From NCBI GenBank assembly GCA_023213395.1, contig CM041465.1, forward strand, positions 157,735,741-157,799,740: a DNA stretch of 64,000 nucleotides. The letters run 5' to 3'. The notes under the pieces were generated by a model. The model worked only from the letters and a program-made list of their open reading frames with translations. It made no database searches and was not told the DNA's origin. Shown piece by piece: positions 20,544 through 31,056 of the stretch (position 1 is the stretch's first letter; each line of letters begins with the position of its first letter). This stretch comes from Cycas panzhihuaensis (lineage: Eukaryota; Cycadophyta). A program made the translations under genes and the position numbers.

Positions 20544-20776
20544 TGTTAGAATATAATGTCTTATCCTCTAAGTACTAGCATCTTATTTTAGTGACTTAAC
20601 TATAATATATAATGTCAGTGATGTAATATATCTATAACATATCATGTTAGTTGTGCCTTTAGCCACAACGTCTCATTTAAAGGCCTCTTGTATGAATATG
20701 TACTATACCTCTCAATTCAAGACAAGTCATTTTTCAGTTCTCTCTTGATCTCTTCTACTTGCAATTAGCTCTAACA
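20544..20776 (+). repeat. Copia-B 3' LTR
   Basis: This 233-bp LTR runs TGTTAGAATATAATG...GCTCTAACA with terminal inverted TGTTAGA/CTAACA. It is diverged from the 5' LTR by scattered substitutions. Confidence 0.85.
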
Positions 20777-20883
20777 TGCCAAGCATTGAATTGATAAGGA
20801 TTGGCTCCATGAACAACAACAACTTAAGTTTTGATACCATGTCAAAAAATTGGTGGGTTTGATATTATTTAACCATAGGACAT
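20777..20883. repeat. 107-bp direct duplication, right copy
   Basis: This is the partner of 14961-15067. It begins at the first base after the 3' LTR of Copia-B. It includes the PBS-like GTTTTGATACCA at 20828-20839 and the left edge of the LTR at 20840. Confidence 0.8.
20828..20839 (-). promoter_or_regulatory. PBS of minus-strand Copia-A (candidate)
   Basis: The minus strand reads TGGTATCAAAAC directly after an LTR-like end in TGACA. This is the initiator-Met PBS motif with two mismatches. The duplicate is at 15012-15023. Confidence 0.55.
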
Positions 20884-21304
20884 TAAACAACATCAAACAC
20901 TCATATGTGCACAATCTTATTCAATTGAACTAAGGTAGAAATGGTCTATCGATGGGTATTTTTAATTATTTCAAATGTTGAGTACATAATGATTATCATT
21001 GGGACAAGACATTATGGACTCGTGAACAATTCACTTAGACTCTCGTCAATTTGACACAATGGCATACATGTGTATAAATAGCACATTGTGTGACATATTC
21101 AGCCAATGACATGACACCACTAATTGATCAATAGAATTTGACCTCTATGTGAGCTAATTATATTTAATGCTCATTAATGAACCTCGAAGTGACTCTTAAG
21201 ACTCTAAGTACACAACTTAATTTATGACTTAAGTAATGACCCCTAAAGAGTTAGATACACAACTAAACACTTAGTACACAAAAATGTGAACATTATTTCT
21301 GACA
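20840..21304 (-). repeat. Candidate Copia-A 5' LTR
   Basis: The plus strand runs TGTCAAAAAATTGG...ATTATTTCTGACA, giving perfect TGTCA/TGACA ends 465 bases apart next to a PBS-like site. On the minus strand it starts TGTCAGAAATAATG, a common Copia LTR start. A second copy in the window was not found, so assignment to the gag at 13662-13780 rests on orientation and order only. Confidence 0.45.
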
Positions 21305-21464
21305 TCAAGAAGTAAGCATCTGAGTCCATGTAGAGATCAATTCATTGTAAGGTACAATTCTCGAATGCTAACTTTAACTAGGAGGAGTACTCCCTTTAGG
21401 GAAGGTGTTAGGAATAGATTTTGAACCACCCTAGACTATATAGAGCACTTCTTCCATGGGGTAA
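21305..21464. other. Unassigned sequence
   Basis: This is short sequence between two LTRs. I see no gene or repeat in it. Confidence 0.5.
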
Positions 21465-22028
21465 TGTAGCATTCCTAAAATAGGGATGAAGTCAGTCTTA
21501 GAGAAGGAAATATTATTAGGAAGTTGGCTTTTAGGAGAAGTAAAGGAAGAATCATTTATTTTATTATGAAGTCAGGTTTTTGAAGGGAAAAAATAGTAGT
21601 TGGTTTTTGAAGGTTATAAATAGAGAAGCCTTCCTTATTTGTAAAACATTCTTGGAGAATTTATTATTGCAAGGAAAATGGCTTCATGGCATTAGGGCCT
21701 CGTGCCTGTTGGAGGGTAGCTCTCGCCTTGAAGAGGGTTCAACACTGCTGGGCATTTGTATCAAGTGCTATTGTTTTGCTATCATTACATATGTTATTGT
21801 TATCAATGTATGAATGATATATGTCTCTGCTAAATCATGTTTTATGAGGGTTTACTGTTGTAATTATATTCTATATGTTATAAATGTATAAAATTATTGG
21901 GAAGTGCTGTTATAATTTGCTAGCATTATTATTTGGATAAATATGATCAGTGGTGAATGATTGTAAATATTTCGTTATCTATTGGAAATATTGCTTGTGT
22001 CTGCTGCTTTTGTTTTGGGCCCGCTACA
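21465..22028 (+). repeat. LARD-1 5' LTR
   Basis: This 564-bp LTR contains GTTATAAATAGAGAAG near 21615-21630, a good TATA box. A conserved core GCCTTGAAGAGGGTT near 21729-21743 is shared with the LTRs of LARD-2 and of the remnant at 48860-49106. Confidence 0.85.
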
Positions 22029-22030
22029 AC

Positions 22031-22041
22031 TGGTATCAGAG
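22031..22041 (+). promoter_or_regulatory. LARD-1 primer binding site
   Basis: TGGTATCAGAG lies two bases after the LTR end, a perfect match to the initiator-Met primer site over 11 bases. Confidence 0.9.
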
Positions 22042-23243
22042 TGAGACTGTAGATCTACGATGCATGTTGGTTCATTGGTCTCATAAGGAAGGACATCCCA
22101 ACAACCAACACACCCTGATTCTATTGTTTGGTCATCACTTTAGGAGGCATGAGATTATGAAGTTCTACTGTCTAGTTATCATTGTTCGCATGTAGGAGAC
22201 GACTTGTCGAGTAGCAATTGCAAATTATATAATCATTATTGGTTTTTGTTTGAAAGAGGGCATGCCAAAGGTGTTGCTTGATAGAGGCAATGGCAGGTGG
22301 AGAAAATTACTCTATGAAGCCGCATTAACTCAGATCGTCTAGGGTGCATTATTATAAGCAACCACCAAGAGGAGATAATTCCAAGGGGTATTTGTTGCAT
22401 CTGCGTGCCACTGGAGGGATCTTCATTGAGGAAGGAGTATGTAGTGGAATGGTCCATCTTTACAAGATAGAAATCTAGGAACCACGAAGAACTATTCAGA
22501 TGTGTGTCTTTCCTCCCACTCTTGGAATGAAGGGCTGTTAAGGATTGGAGAAAATCTAGATGAAATGTAGAAATTCAAAACCCTGTCACATGAAGGGCTT
22601 CAAGCAGAGACAAATTGAGGTGCATGATCCAACACCAAATATCTGCAACAACCTGAGCACATAGAGGATTCATGCATCTGCGTAGACTAGGAGATCTAGG
22701 ACATTGGAGGTAATGGGGGTCTTGACCTTTGTGAATACATGGTAGTGATGCCCCATACCTATAGAGACCACACATGTAGAATACTGGGTACGACACGCCA
22801 TACCTACGAAGACCACATGCTTGAGCAGGTGAATGGAGAGAGAAAACTAGGGGCAAATGAACGGTGAAGACCCACGTGCAAAGACGAATGAATAATCTCT
22901 CCAAATAATTTTGTGCGGTCTTATTTGATTTAATTTTATTGAGTTTCTATTTATAGTTCGTAGCCCCCTTCAGTAGTAAGTAGTCACACACCCTTTCAAG
23001 TGATCAAGGGCTAAAAGTGCTTAAATTTTTATTTTATTTTATTTCAATTTTATTTGTAAAAGGGGGTACTTGGACGTTTTTGTCCATAACTCTTGTTATA
23101 GGTGTCAAATTGTAGTGTCGTTTGAATCATTGGGTTCGTGGTGCATAGACGATCGTAACAAGTGGTCATATGTGATAGTATAGACTAGTAGATGATACAA
23201 ATTTTAATCATTGAAGTTGTAGTTTTTAGTTAAAAGAGACAAA
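22042..23243 (+). other. LARD-1 leader, no gene recognised
   Basis: All frames are broken by stops. Near 22745-22815 a short repeated phrase (GCCATACCTA ... GACCACA) occurs twice. I see no known domain. Confidence 0.4.
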
Positions 23244-23700
23244 ATGACGATTCAGATAGATAAAAATTCTTTGGCAAAGTTAGATGAGCCAATAAAGCAA
23301 TTGCAACAATACTTGCACATAACATGCATAGTCCAAGATATTAAGCCATTCGCCCCAGGAAAAGGCATAACAACTATATATTATCTTCAACATGTTGAAA
23401 CACACTGTGGAATTTCACCAGATACAAATTTCAAGGATTATAGTATTCAATACTACTTGGAGGGTGGAGCTTATCGATGGTATAAAAATTGGTCTAAAGA
23501 AAGATTTATTTGTGTTTGGGGTTGGTTTAAGGTAGGTTTTAGCTTAGCATCTAGCAAATGGGGCCATGAGGAAATTGCCAGAGAATCAAAGCAACTAGAT
23601 AAGAGCACAATAAAAGAAGAAGAATCGACCATTGATAGAGAGAAGATCCAGGAACCACCATAGGAGCCTCAAGAAAAACCAATACTGGAGCTACAACATA
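23244..23700 (+). pseudogene. LARD-1 gag-like protein
   Basis: The frame from ATG at 23244 gives 139 residues. The middle has the gag-like pattern YLEGGAYRWYKNW followed by a Trp/Phe-rich segment WGWFKVGFSLASSKWG, reminiscent of the hydrophobic helix plus W...F...F signature of Retrotrans_gag. The C terminus is rich in Glu, Lys and Arg and ends at a TAG before further in-frame sequence (KPILELQHSKVE). There is no zinc knuckle. A related acidic C-terminal region is seen in LARD-2 (about 39950-40080) and at 45600-45998, which suggests a shared family protein. Confidence 0.5.
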
Positions 23701-24658
23701 GTAAGGTTGAAGTCCCAAAATAGAAAGAGGAGAAAATGTGGAGCATCTTGAAGATGAGTTTGACATCAACAAAGCATAGGTTGATGTTGAGCACTGTGAC
23801 AAATAATCTAGGCTAAAATAGCATGAAGTCATTGGCAAGTAGCCAAGAAAAGACCAAATGTACAAGGAACAGATCGAGGATGAGCCTATACAGGAAGCAA
23901 AGGGAGTCGAACATCCAAGCAAGACCCCCAAGTTACTCAACATGGTTCCAAATCCTAATTTGCACATGTATATTTCATTTGGTAGTTTTATTTGTCCTCT
24001 TTCATTTCGAAGATCAATTGTAGTAGAGAAACCATCTTTTCCCCATCCCATAGTTAGCCATAATCCTAATCCCTTTAACTCTAGTTTTCTTGTAAGACAA
24101 ATCCTAGTTCCCCTTTGCAATCCTAGTTCATCTCTTTACTTACGTACTCACTCACCCCCTATAGACCATCCTCAATAGGGTATTCTACAACTTCAATTTG
24201 GTCATCAAGTTTTATCACTTAGCATCATCCCCTACAAAACCCCAACTCATCCTTTCCAATCCTATCCATTTCTACACTACCAATATTGTTTTTTTCCATT
24301 AAATCTCTTATTTTGTCTTGATACCATCTCTAAACCCCTATTAAAATCTTTTTTTCATAAAGAACATCTATCACTAATCACATATCCATCTTTCCTCTCA
24401 AGGGATCCTTGTGGTCCAACAAAGCTTGCATGAATTTTCATCTCCTTTCAAGGCAAATCCCATACCACATTCTTTCTTCCTATGCCTCCAAAGCTATGAC
24501 TAATCTCAATTCATAATCCCACCTCTTCTTTTCTTTTTCATGATAAGCAATCATCAATTCATGACCCTTGCAATCAATTTTTTTCACAAAATCTTCACTT
24601 CTTCTTCCATAAACTATCTCATCTAAAAATAAAATGTGCAAACACAAGGCAAGACTAG
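23701..24658 (+). other. LARD-1 internal, conserved GGTAGTTTTA segment
   Basis: Around 23940-24005 the sequence TTTGGTAGTTTTATTTGTCCTC is conserved in LARD-2 (40128-40160) and near 46065-46095, in each case downstream of the acidic gag-like end. The remainder up to 24658 is pyrimidine-rich and shows no open frame of note. Confidence 0.5.
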
Positions 24659-24663
24659 GACTA
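24659..24663. repeat. Target site duplication of Copia-C, left
   Basis: GACTA directly precedes the 5' LTR, and the identical GACTA at 31613-31617 directly follows the 3' LTR. Confidence 0.9.
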
Positions 24664-25228
24664 TGTTAAACCTTATGTTTAAATGTTAAGTTAATGTACT
24701 TTTATTTTTCATGTAATATATGCACTTTTTACTTTAGGGGTGACTTATCACTTAAGTGATAAAGTGCACACCCACATTCTTTCTAGTGACACAACGTTGT
24801 CACTAAAGGGTCAAATGGACCCTCATGCACTTTTTGAGGATCCAAGTCATGTATCTTGGATGTTTGACACTTGTTAAACATCCAAGGCCTTAGGTCTCTC
24901 ATTTCGATGATCCAAGTCATGTATCTTGGATGTTTGACACTTGTCAAACATCCAAGGCCTTAGGTCTCTCATTTCACTCTATATAATGAGACCTCTCCTC
25001 ATTGTCTTAGGAGGAGAGTTGGAGTTGTATTGTTATGCTATCAGTTTGCTAATCAAATTGTTTCTTCTTGGGAGGTTGGACCAATTCCAACTCCACATAT
25101 TGGGTATCATTTTCTTTTGCTCATATTTCTCTTTGTGCTCTTTATGCTTTCATGCTTTCATGCATTTGTAGTATTGTGCCTGTACTTATGATCTTGGGAC
25201 TAATGTGGCCTAATGCCCATTTTCCACA
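24664..25228 (+). repeat. Copia-C 5' LTR
   Basis: This 565-bp LTR runs TGTTAAAC...TTTCCACA. It holds an 18-bp perfect palindrome TTATCACTTAAGTGATAA near 24748, an inverted repeat AGTGACA/TGTCACT near 24786-24807, and two tandem 67- to 68-bp units at about 24838-24975. Each unit contains a long inverted repeat. CTATATAATGAGAC near 24978 is the likely TATA region. Confidence 0.92.
24838..24975. repeat. Two hairpin-forming tandem units in the LTR
   Basis: Two units of about 67 bp each contain CTTGGATGTTTGACA, a two-base spacer and its complement TGTCAAACATCCAAG. The first unit of the 5' LTR has one mismatch; the second is perfect. The same pair occurs in the 3' LTR at about 31228-31365. Confidence 0.9.
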
Positions 25229-25230
25229 TT

Positions 25231-25242
25231 TGGTATCAGAGC
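25231..25242 (+). promoter_or_regulatory. Copia-C primer binding site
   Basis: TGGTATCAGAGC lies two bases after the 5' LTR end, a full match to the initiator-Met primer site. Confidence 0.95.
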
Positions 25243-26895
25243 TGAAAGGTCTCTGAACTTAGCTTGTTTAAGCAATTAGTTTTTATCTCTCATTTGTTTT
25301 GGAAGACCGCCAACTCACTCAACTCTCGAAGATCGCCATCTCATTTCGGTGGTGACTCAATAGTTGTCCATCTCAAAGAGCCACTCATCACTACCAACTC
25401 AAGATCGTCTCGATCAATCGGATGGCCGAATCTTGACCAAACTCAAGCAGATTCCATTCAAGACTCCACTGTCCTCTCAAGTCGCCAACTCGGCGATTCC
25501 ACTCACATAGTTGGCTGTCCAACTCAACACTCAAGCCGCCAACTCGCGGTATTCCACCACAGCTTGGCTGTCCAACTCGGCATTCAAGCCGCCAACTCAC
25601 TCATTTCAAGCATCATTCCGGCTCACAGCTTGGCTGTCCAACTCGAGATTCAAGCCGCCAACTCACTCATTTCAAGCATCATCGACTCACGATTGGCTGT
25701 CCAACTCAAGATTCATTGCCTTTGCCACATTTCGAAGTGCACGATCGGCCACCAAGAAGCTACCAAGATTGGAAGATCAATCTCTTGATAGCATTTTTCT
25801 AACAAAATGCCCTTTTGCTCATGAGAATCAATTTTTTTTTAAGGTTTTAAGAGATTTTTTTTTAATTTCTAAAGGGGGGAATTTTAAAAGACTTTAAGTC
25901 TTTATAGCTGGGCTTACTTAAAATTTTTTTTTGGCAGTCTTGATTCTCAAAAGTACTTTTGTACTTACTGTTTTAAGCTTTTTTTAGCACACTTTCATGC
26001 TATTAAAGCATCATTGAGCTTAATTAATGTAATCAAAAGGAATATTTACATTGTAAAGGTGAAGAAAATTACCACCTAACTTCAGTTTTTGGCACCTTGC
26101 ATGGTGACCTTGGCCTTCTTCAGTTCAAAAAAGGGAAGGCTCATTGTGAAACTTAATAAAATCACAATTTTCTTGTTGGATTGTTGAGACATTTTAAGTC
26201 TCAACAGCTGTTGCGTGGAGTTTTGTGTTGGCTTTGGAGCATTTCTTGAGTACACTTTTCTTGTGGCTTCATCACTTCATCAGATTTTGAAGGTTAAAAG
26301 GAACCCTCTTTCTTTGTCATCAAAGGTTCCCTACATCATTTTCTTTTAAGTACTCAAAGTACTTTATCATTGTACTCAAGCATAGCATCTCACTTGGATC
26401 ATAAAGCACTTGAAATTTGTTTTGTGCTCATTCTTTGTAAGCCAAAAGGCATAAAAAATCCAAGTAAGAAGATTCACTTAGACTTGTTTAAAAGTGAATT
26501 TAAAATCTATTGGAGAGGCTCGAAAAAGGTTCAAACCTTGCCTCTAAATTAACCTTAAGCTTGGTGCATTCCCTAGGGGACCAATCGGCCAAATGCGGTC
26601 GATGCACGACAATTAAGGTTGCTTGAAGGAAAGGAGGTTCGAAAAGGGTGTTATTGGGGCATGAATCCTGTGGAAAGCATGGTACGTCCATGCGGATCAA
26701 CCCTACCGCCTTGTCCTAGATTTAACTTGGTCCTCCACCTCAATAGCGAGTCCTCCACCTCTCTTCACCCCACCGGTTGTTGGATCTTCTTGTAAGATCA
26801 GGACTAGTGGTGTTGTTTGAGGGTGGGTCTTAAGCGACGAAGCTTTTGAAGTTTCCAAGTTATCTGCTAGCTTCAAGTGTTACTCAAGTGGAAAG
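25243..26895 (+). other. Copia-C long leader
   Basis: This is 1.65 kb between PBS and gag. The first part is rich in CAACTC and holds a tandem array at 25511-25715; a continuous 174-codon open frame at 25264-25788 covers it, with repeated Ser-, Gln- and Leu-rich peptides, but it matches no family and may be fortuitous. The rest is AT-rich with no gene. Confidence 0.5.
25511..25715. repeat. Tandem repeats in Copia-C leader
   Basis: Units start with TTGGCTGTCCAACTC at 25511, 25564, 25630 and 25693, so periods are 53, 66 and 63. Units 2 and 3 are nearly identical (AAGCCGCCAACTCACTCATTT). The last is partial. Confidence 0.85.
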
Positions 26896-27790
26896 ATGGC
26901 TGCCATACATATGCTTAATGCTTGTACCATAAGGCTAACGGGGCAATCAAATTATCAAGAATGGAAAAGAATCACAAAAAATCTCTTGATAATGAATGAG
27001 TTCTGGGGATATGTTTCTGGAAGAATCCCCAATCCTACACCTGTGGTTAATAATAATCAACCTGCACCTATGGATGTTGGACTTGTTGCTGCATGGGAGG
27101 CCAAAGACGAAATTGCTTTGGCTTTCATTCGTATGGTTGTGGACATACATGTAGACCAAAATATTTCTTCTGCACTATCTTCTAAAGAAGCATGGGACAC
27201 CTTGTCCTCCTTGTATGAAAGGCGAGATGAAGCTCGCATTTTGATGATAAAAGCTAAATTGTACTCCATCAAATTTGTAAAGCCAATGTCGGCATTCATG
27301 TCCTCTATTAAGGAGGTTTGTAATGAATTAACTACTTTAGGTAGTCCAGCTACTAGAGATGAAATCATAGCCTCCATCACAAAAGCATTACCAAAGGACT
27401 ACAACGGCTTTATATCATCAACTACACGAGATGGTTCACTAAGGGGGATGACATTCAATCAACTTGAAAGCTTATTGCTTCAAGAAGAACAAATTTATGC
27501 TAAGGATAATGAAGAACCATCTACAACAGTGCTTTCACAAAGAAGGGCAAAGACAACTCAAAATCTAACACCGCATTCACAAAGCGGTTTGGAAATATGA
27601 ACATTGGATCTTCCAAGTCCAATGTAGTATGCCATTATTGTGGCAAAACCCGCCACATTGCACTGAGTGCGAAAGAAGCAAGCGGATTTTCAAGAAGGCA
27701 GCAGATGAGTCACTGTGGTCAAAGTCGGCCACAGGGTCAAAGACAACAGCAGCCACGACAACAGTTTCAACAAAGATTCCAACAATGATC
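26896..27790 (+). pseudogene. Copia-C gag
   Basis: The ATG at 26896 opens a 234-codon frame with the Copia gag pattern: L-T-G-x-x-N-Y-x-x-W (RLTGQSNYQEWKR) near the N terminus, then KEAWDTLSSLYE, KAKLYSIKF, a helix around FMSSIKEVCNEL, ITKALPKDYNGFIS and FNQLESLLLQEEQI. It ends at 27600. A second frame at 27597-27788 continues with the zinc knuckle CHYCGKTRHIA, whose last Cys is lost by a frameshift, and a glutamine/arginine-rich tail. Only small lesions separate it from an intact gag. Gag packages the element RNA in cytoplasmic particles. Confidence 0.9.
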
Positions 27791-28325
27791 GGATAGAATT
27801 CCCTCGACCAAATCGAGGTGCCTATCGAGGAGGTCCAAGAGGAGGGGGGGTCAAAGAGGTGGCTACCAACGCCATTATAATCAGTTTGTCAATGAAGACA
27901 AACTACTTTGTGCATACCAATCATGCCACATTGACAACACTTGGATTGTCGATTCAGAAGCTTCTTGACATATGACAGGGAGTGAAGAACTCCTATGCAA
28001 CATCAAGGAAGGTAAAGGTCAATCAGTGACCTTTGGAAATGCTGAATCGCTTGAGATTTCGTGAATAGGCACCATAGCTCCTTTTCGTTCCCTCAAAATC
28101 CTTCCTCATCATTTCCCAACAAAGGATGCCTACTTCATTCCTTCTATGGAGAAGAATCGCTATCTATTAGCCGATGAACAAGCAACACATGAGCGTACTA
28201 TTTAAAATGGGAAATGTATCATTTGTGACAAAGATGATCGGATCGTGGTGTAGCCTCACGAGGATCAAGGTCTTTACAAGTTGGATGCCAATAATATTAC
28301 TCTTGATTACGCTTACTGGTTCCAC
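27791..28325 (+). pseudogene. Copia-C protease
   Basis: In a shifted frame the catalytic region reads WIVDSEAS followed by a stop and HMTGS at about 27940-27985. This corresponds to the family motif W-x-x-D-S-G-A-S-x-H-M-T, with Gly replaced by Glu. Further domain sequence (GTIAPFRSLKILPHHF-like) reads to about 28150. At least two frame changes are required. Confidence 0.7.
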
Positions 28326-29069
28326 ATCTTTGTCAAAAATTCGATTATGGCATCAACGTCTAGGACATTTAAGCCTAGACAATCAAGCAGATGATATACA
28401 AAAGCATGGTGTATGGGCTTCCAAAGATGTATGGTTCAAAATGTCTTTGCGAAGCTTGCATAATGGGGACACAACATCGTGCCTTTTCCTAAAGGCAAAG
28501 CATGGCGTGCATCTTATCCTTTGCAATTAGTTCACTCAGACTTGTGTGGACCCATGTCCACCCAATCCTTTGGAGGAGCAGTGTACTACATATCTTTTAT
28601 TGATGACTTCTCTCACAAAGTCTGGGTCTACTTCCTAAAGCATAAATCATAAGCCTTCTCCAAGTTCAAAGAGTTCAAGGCGAAAGTAGAAAATGAATCT
28701 GGCTACTCAATTGGCACATTAAGGTCAGATAATGGAGGTGAATTCACTTGAAATGAATTCAACCAATTTTGCAAGGATAATGGAATTCGGAGACAACTCA
28801 CAGCTCCTCATACTCCTCAGCAAAATGGAGTCTGCGAGAGGATGAATAGAACATTGGCTAATAAAGCCAGAACAATGATGCATGCAAAAGGGCTTCCAAG
28901 AGCTTCTTGGGCGAAGCATTTCATACTGACCTATGTGGCCAATCGAAGTCCTACAATCACCAATATCACACACGAAGAGGCATGGTCCGGTAAGAAGCCA
29001 ACTATCGACCATTTGAGGACATTCGGATGTTACTGGTGATATGCACATACGGATCAACAAAGAACAAAG
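28326..29069 (+). pseudogene. Copia-C integrase
   Basis: The GAG-pre-integrase zinc-binding part starts with LWHQRLGHLSLDN at about 28340. The core shows HSDLCGPM near 28530, [15 protein letters not shown] near 28600, LRSDNGGEFT near 28722 and PHTPQQNGVCERMNR at about 28810-28850, so all three acidic catalytic residues are readable. Block 28842-29039 continues with WAKHFILTYVANRSPT. Stops near 28650 and 28749 interrupt it. Confidence 0.85.
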
Positions 29070-29580
29070 TTGGACAAACATAGCCTTAAATGCATCTTTG
29101 TAGGATATGCAATCCATAGCAAAGCCTACAAGTTGTATGATCCAGTTGGGAGAAAAATGCATCTCTCAAGAGATGTAATCTTTGTTGAGGATGATCAAAA
29201 AGAGTTGGATATGGCATCAATCAAACCCCCCATTGACAAAGGAAAAAAGATTGTTGAGGACTTCCCTTCCCCTCAATCTTACACACCATGTTCTTCATCT
29301 GCACCTTACATGTACCATCTACTTCATCTTCATCTGCTCCACTTGAACCTTCCACTTCATCTTCTGATACTCCTACACTTAGACCAGAAGATATTGAGGT
29401 TCATGCCACATCATTTCAGAAGTTACCTAAGTGGTACACTCAAACGGTACAAGATGGTCATATCATTGAAGGGAAACGTCCATCAAAGTATCGGCAGCAA
29501 ACAAACTTTGCACTTATGGTCAAGTGCTTTCTATTGATGAGCCTACTACCTTTGCAGAGGCTTCACAAAGTGATAGTTGG
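29070..29580 (+). pseudogene. Copia-C integrase C-terminus and linker
   Basis: Block 29070-29537 starts with KCIFVGYAIHSKAYKLYDPVGRKMHLSRDV, the conserved segment after the integrase core. It then runs into a Pro/Ser/Leu-rich low-complexity linker after a frameshift near 29290. Confidence 0.8.
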
Positions 29581-30390
29581 AAAGCTGCCATGGACGAAGA
29601 GATTCAATCCATTCACAAGAATGGTACTTGGGACTTGGTCGAATTGCCTCCACACAAACAGCAATCATTGTAAATGGGTCTACAAGACCAAATTCCATTC
29701 GATGGGACACTCAAGCGACATAAAGCAAGACTTGTAGCAAAGGGGTTCAAACAAAAGAAGGAATTGATTACGAGGAGACCTTTGCACTGTAGCAAACATG
29801 AACATCATCGACTTCTCTTGGCCTTACCCGCACAATGCAAATGGGCAGATATCGATGGACGTGAAGAGCGCCTTCCTCAACAGCGATCTTCAAGAGGAGG
29901 TATACTTGGAGCAACCTCCTGGTTACAAGGAACAAGGCAAGGAGCATTTGGTATGTCGCCTCAAGAAGGCTTTGTATGGCTTGAAGCAAGCTCCTAGGGC
30001 ATGGTACGCAAAAATCGATGAATACTTTTTGAGACATGGGTTTCATTGATCCACATTTGATCCAAACTTGTACATCAAACATGAACATCACCATGTCACT
30101 TATATTGCCTTGTATGTAGATGACTTAATGATCATAGGTGACGACACTAAGCTCATCACTGTTCTCCAAGATGATTTGAAGAGAAGTTTTGAGATGACTG
30201 ATCTTGGACTTCTCCATTACTTTCTAGGCTTTGAGGTATGGCGTGACCGGGCTATATCTTCATTTCCCAAGCAAAATATTCTTGGGACATCTTGCGAGAT
30301 TCAGGATGCACGACTGCAAGACGACGCCTACACCCATGGAGAACGGCACCAATCTTTCTCTTAATGAGGAAGCTGAACCAGTGATTCCAC
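29581..30390 (+). pseudogene. Copia-C reverse transcriptase
   Basis: Successive frames show AAMDEEIQSIHKNGTWDL near 29585, HKARLVAKGFKQK near 29720, then the long block 29798-30049 with SAFLNSDLQEEVYLEQPPGY and LKKALYGLKQAPRAWYAK. Block 30068-30364 has the intact catalytic YVDD at 30113-30124, FEMTDLGLLHYFLGFEV, and the start of the thumb. A stop at 30048-30050 and frameshifts near 29690, 29790 and 30260 disrupt it. Confidence 0.88.
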
Positions 30391-31047
30391 TCTTTATCGA
30401 CAGTTGATTGGTAGCTTGATTTATCTCACCAACACTCGTCCGGACATTTCATTTGCGCTGGGATTTGCTCTCGTTACATGTCTCACCCCAATCGGATACA
30501 ATCGGAATGCGAAAACGCATACTCAAGTATATCAAAGGAACATTGCGCTTGGACTTGAGTATGTACATAAGGCGAACTTCACTTTGGAAGGGTACTCGAT
30601 TACGATTGGGCGGTGATGCCGGGATAGCGTGAAATCTACCTCGGTTCTTGTTTACCCTTGGTTCAAGAAATGTTTCATGGAGTTGCAAGAAGCAACCAAA
30701 TGTTACCTTGTCCTCCACCCAAGGAATACAAAGTCGTAGTCGGTGACTTGTGAGGCTATCTGCTTCGACGGATTCTTGGTGAGCTTGGATTTCAGAGCAG
30801 CAGTGACCGGCCTTCATTGTGACAATCAGTGTCCTCAAGCTAACTAAGAATCTGTTTTTCCACGCACGGACCAAGCATATTGAAGTTCACCACCATTTCA
30901 TCGTGGAGCATGTACACGTGGTGAGATCACACTTCAATATCGACCAACGAGCAACAGACGGCAGATATCTTTACCAAGCCACTTGGTAGAGACAAATTTG
31001 TAAAATTTAGAGATGGTCTTGGTGTCAGGCTTAACATTGTAAACAGT
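30391..31047 (+). pseudogene. Copia-C RNase H
   Basis: Block 30404-30616 opens with IGSLIYLTNTRPDISFA, which ends the RT thumb. The RNase H pieces that follow are scrambled by frameshifts: an HIEVHHHFI-like segment near 30880-30905 and ADIFTKPLGRDKFVKFRDGLG near 30960-31025 are clear. Confidence 0.75.
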
Positions 31048-31056
31048 AAGGGGGGG
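31048..31056 (+). promoter_or_regulatory. Copia-C polypurine tract
   Basis: AAGGGGGGG ends exactly at the 3' LTR start TGTTAAAC. Confidence 0.85.

Larger units (their letters stand above)
15068..20776 (+). mobile_element. Copia-B LTR retrotransposon
   Basis: This 5.7-kb plus-strand Ty1/Copia element has the order LTR, PBS, gag, protease, integrase, RT, RNase H, PPT, LTR. The 3' LTR starts TGTTAGA and ends CTAACA. The 5' LTR lacks about the first ten bases. Instead of a 5-bp target duplication it has 107-bp repeats outside both ends. All coding regions carry stops or frameshifts. The host sequence appears to be the LTR and leader edge of a minus-strand Copia element. Confidence 0.85.

Noticed and set aside
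23551-24120. 189-codon minus-strand frame in LARD-1
   Set aside because: It is antisense to the gag-like frame and shows only low-complexity Ser/Leu-rich sequence; no domain.
24838-24975. Hairpin repeats as a CRISPR array or terminator
   Set aside because: Only two units, no spacers, and they lie inside an LTR of a plant Copia element.
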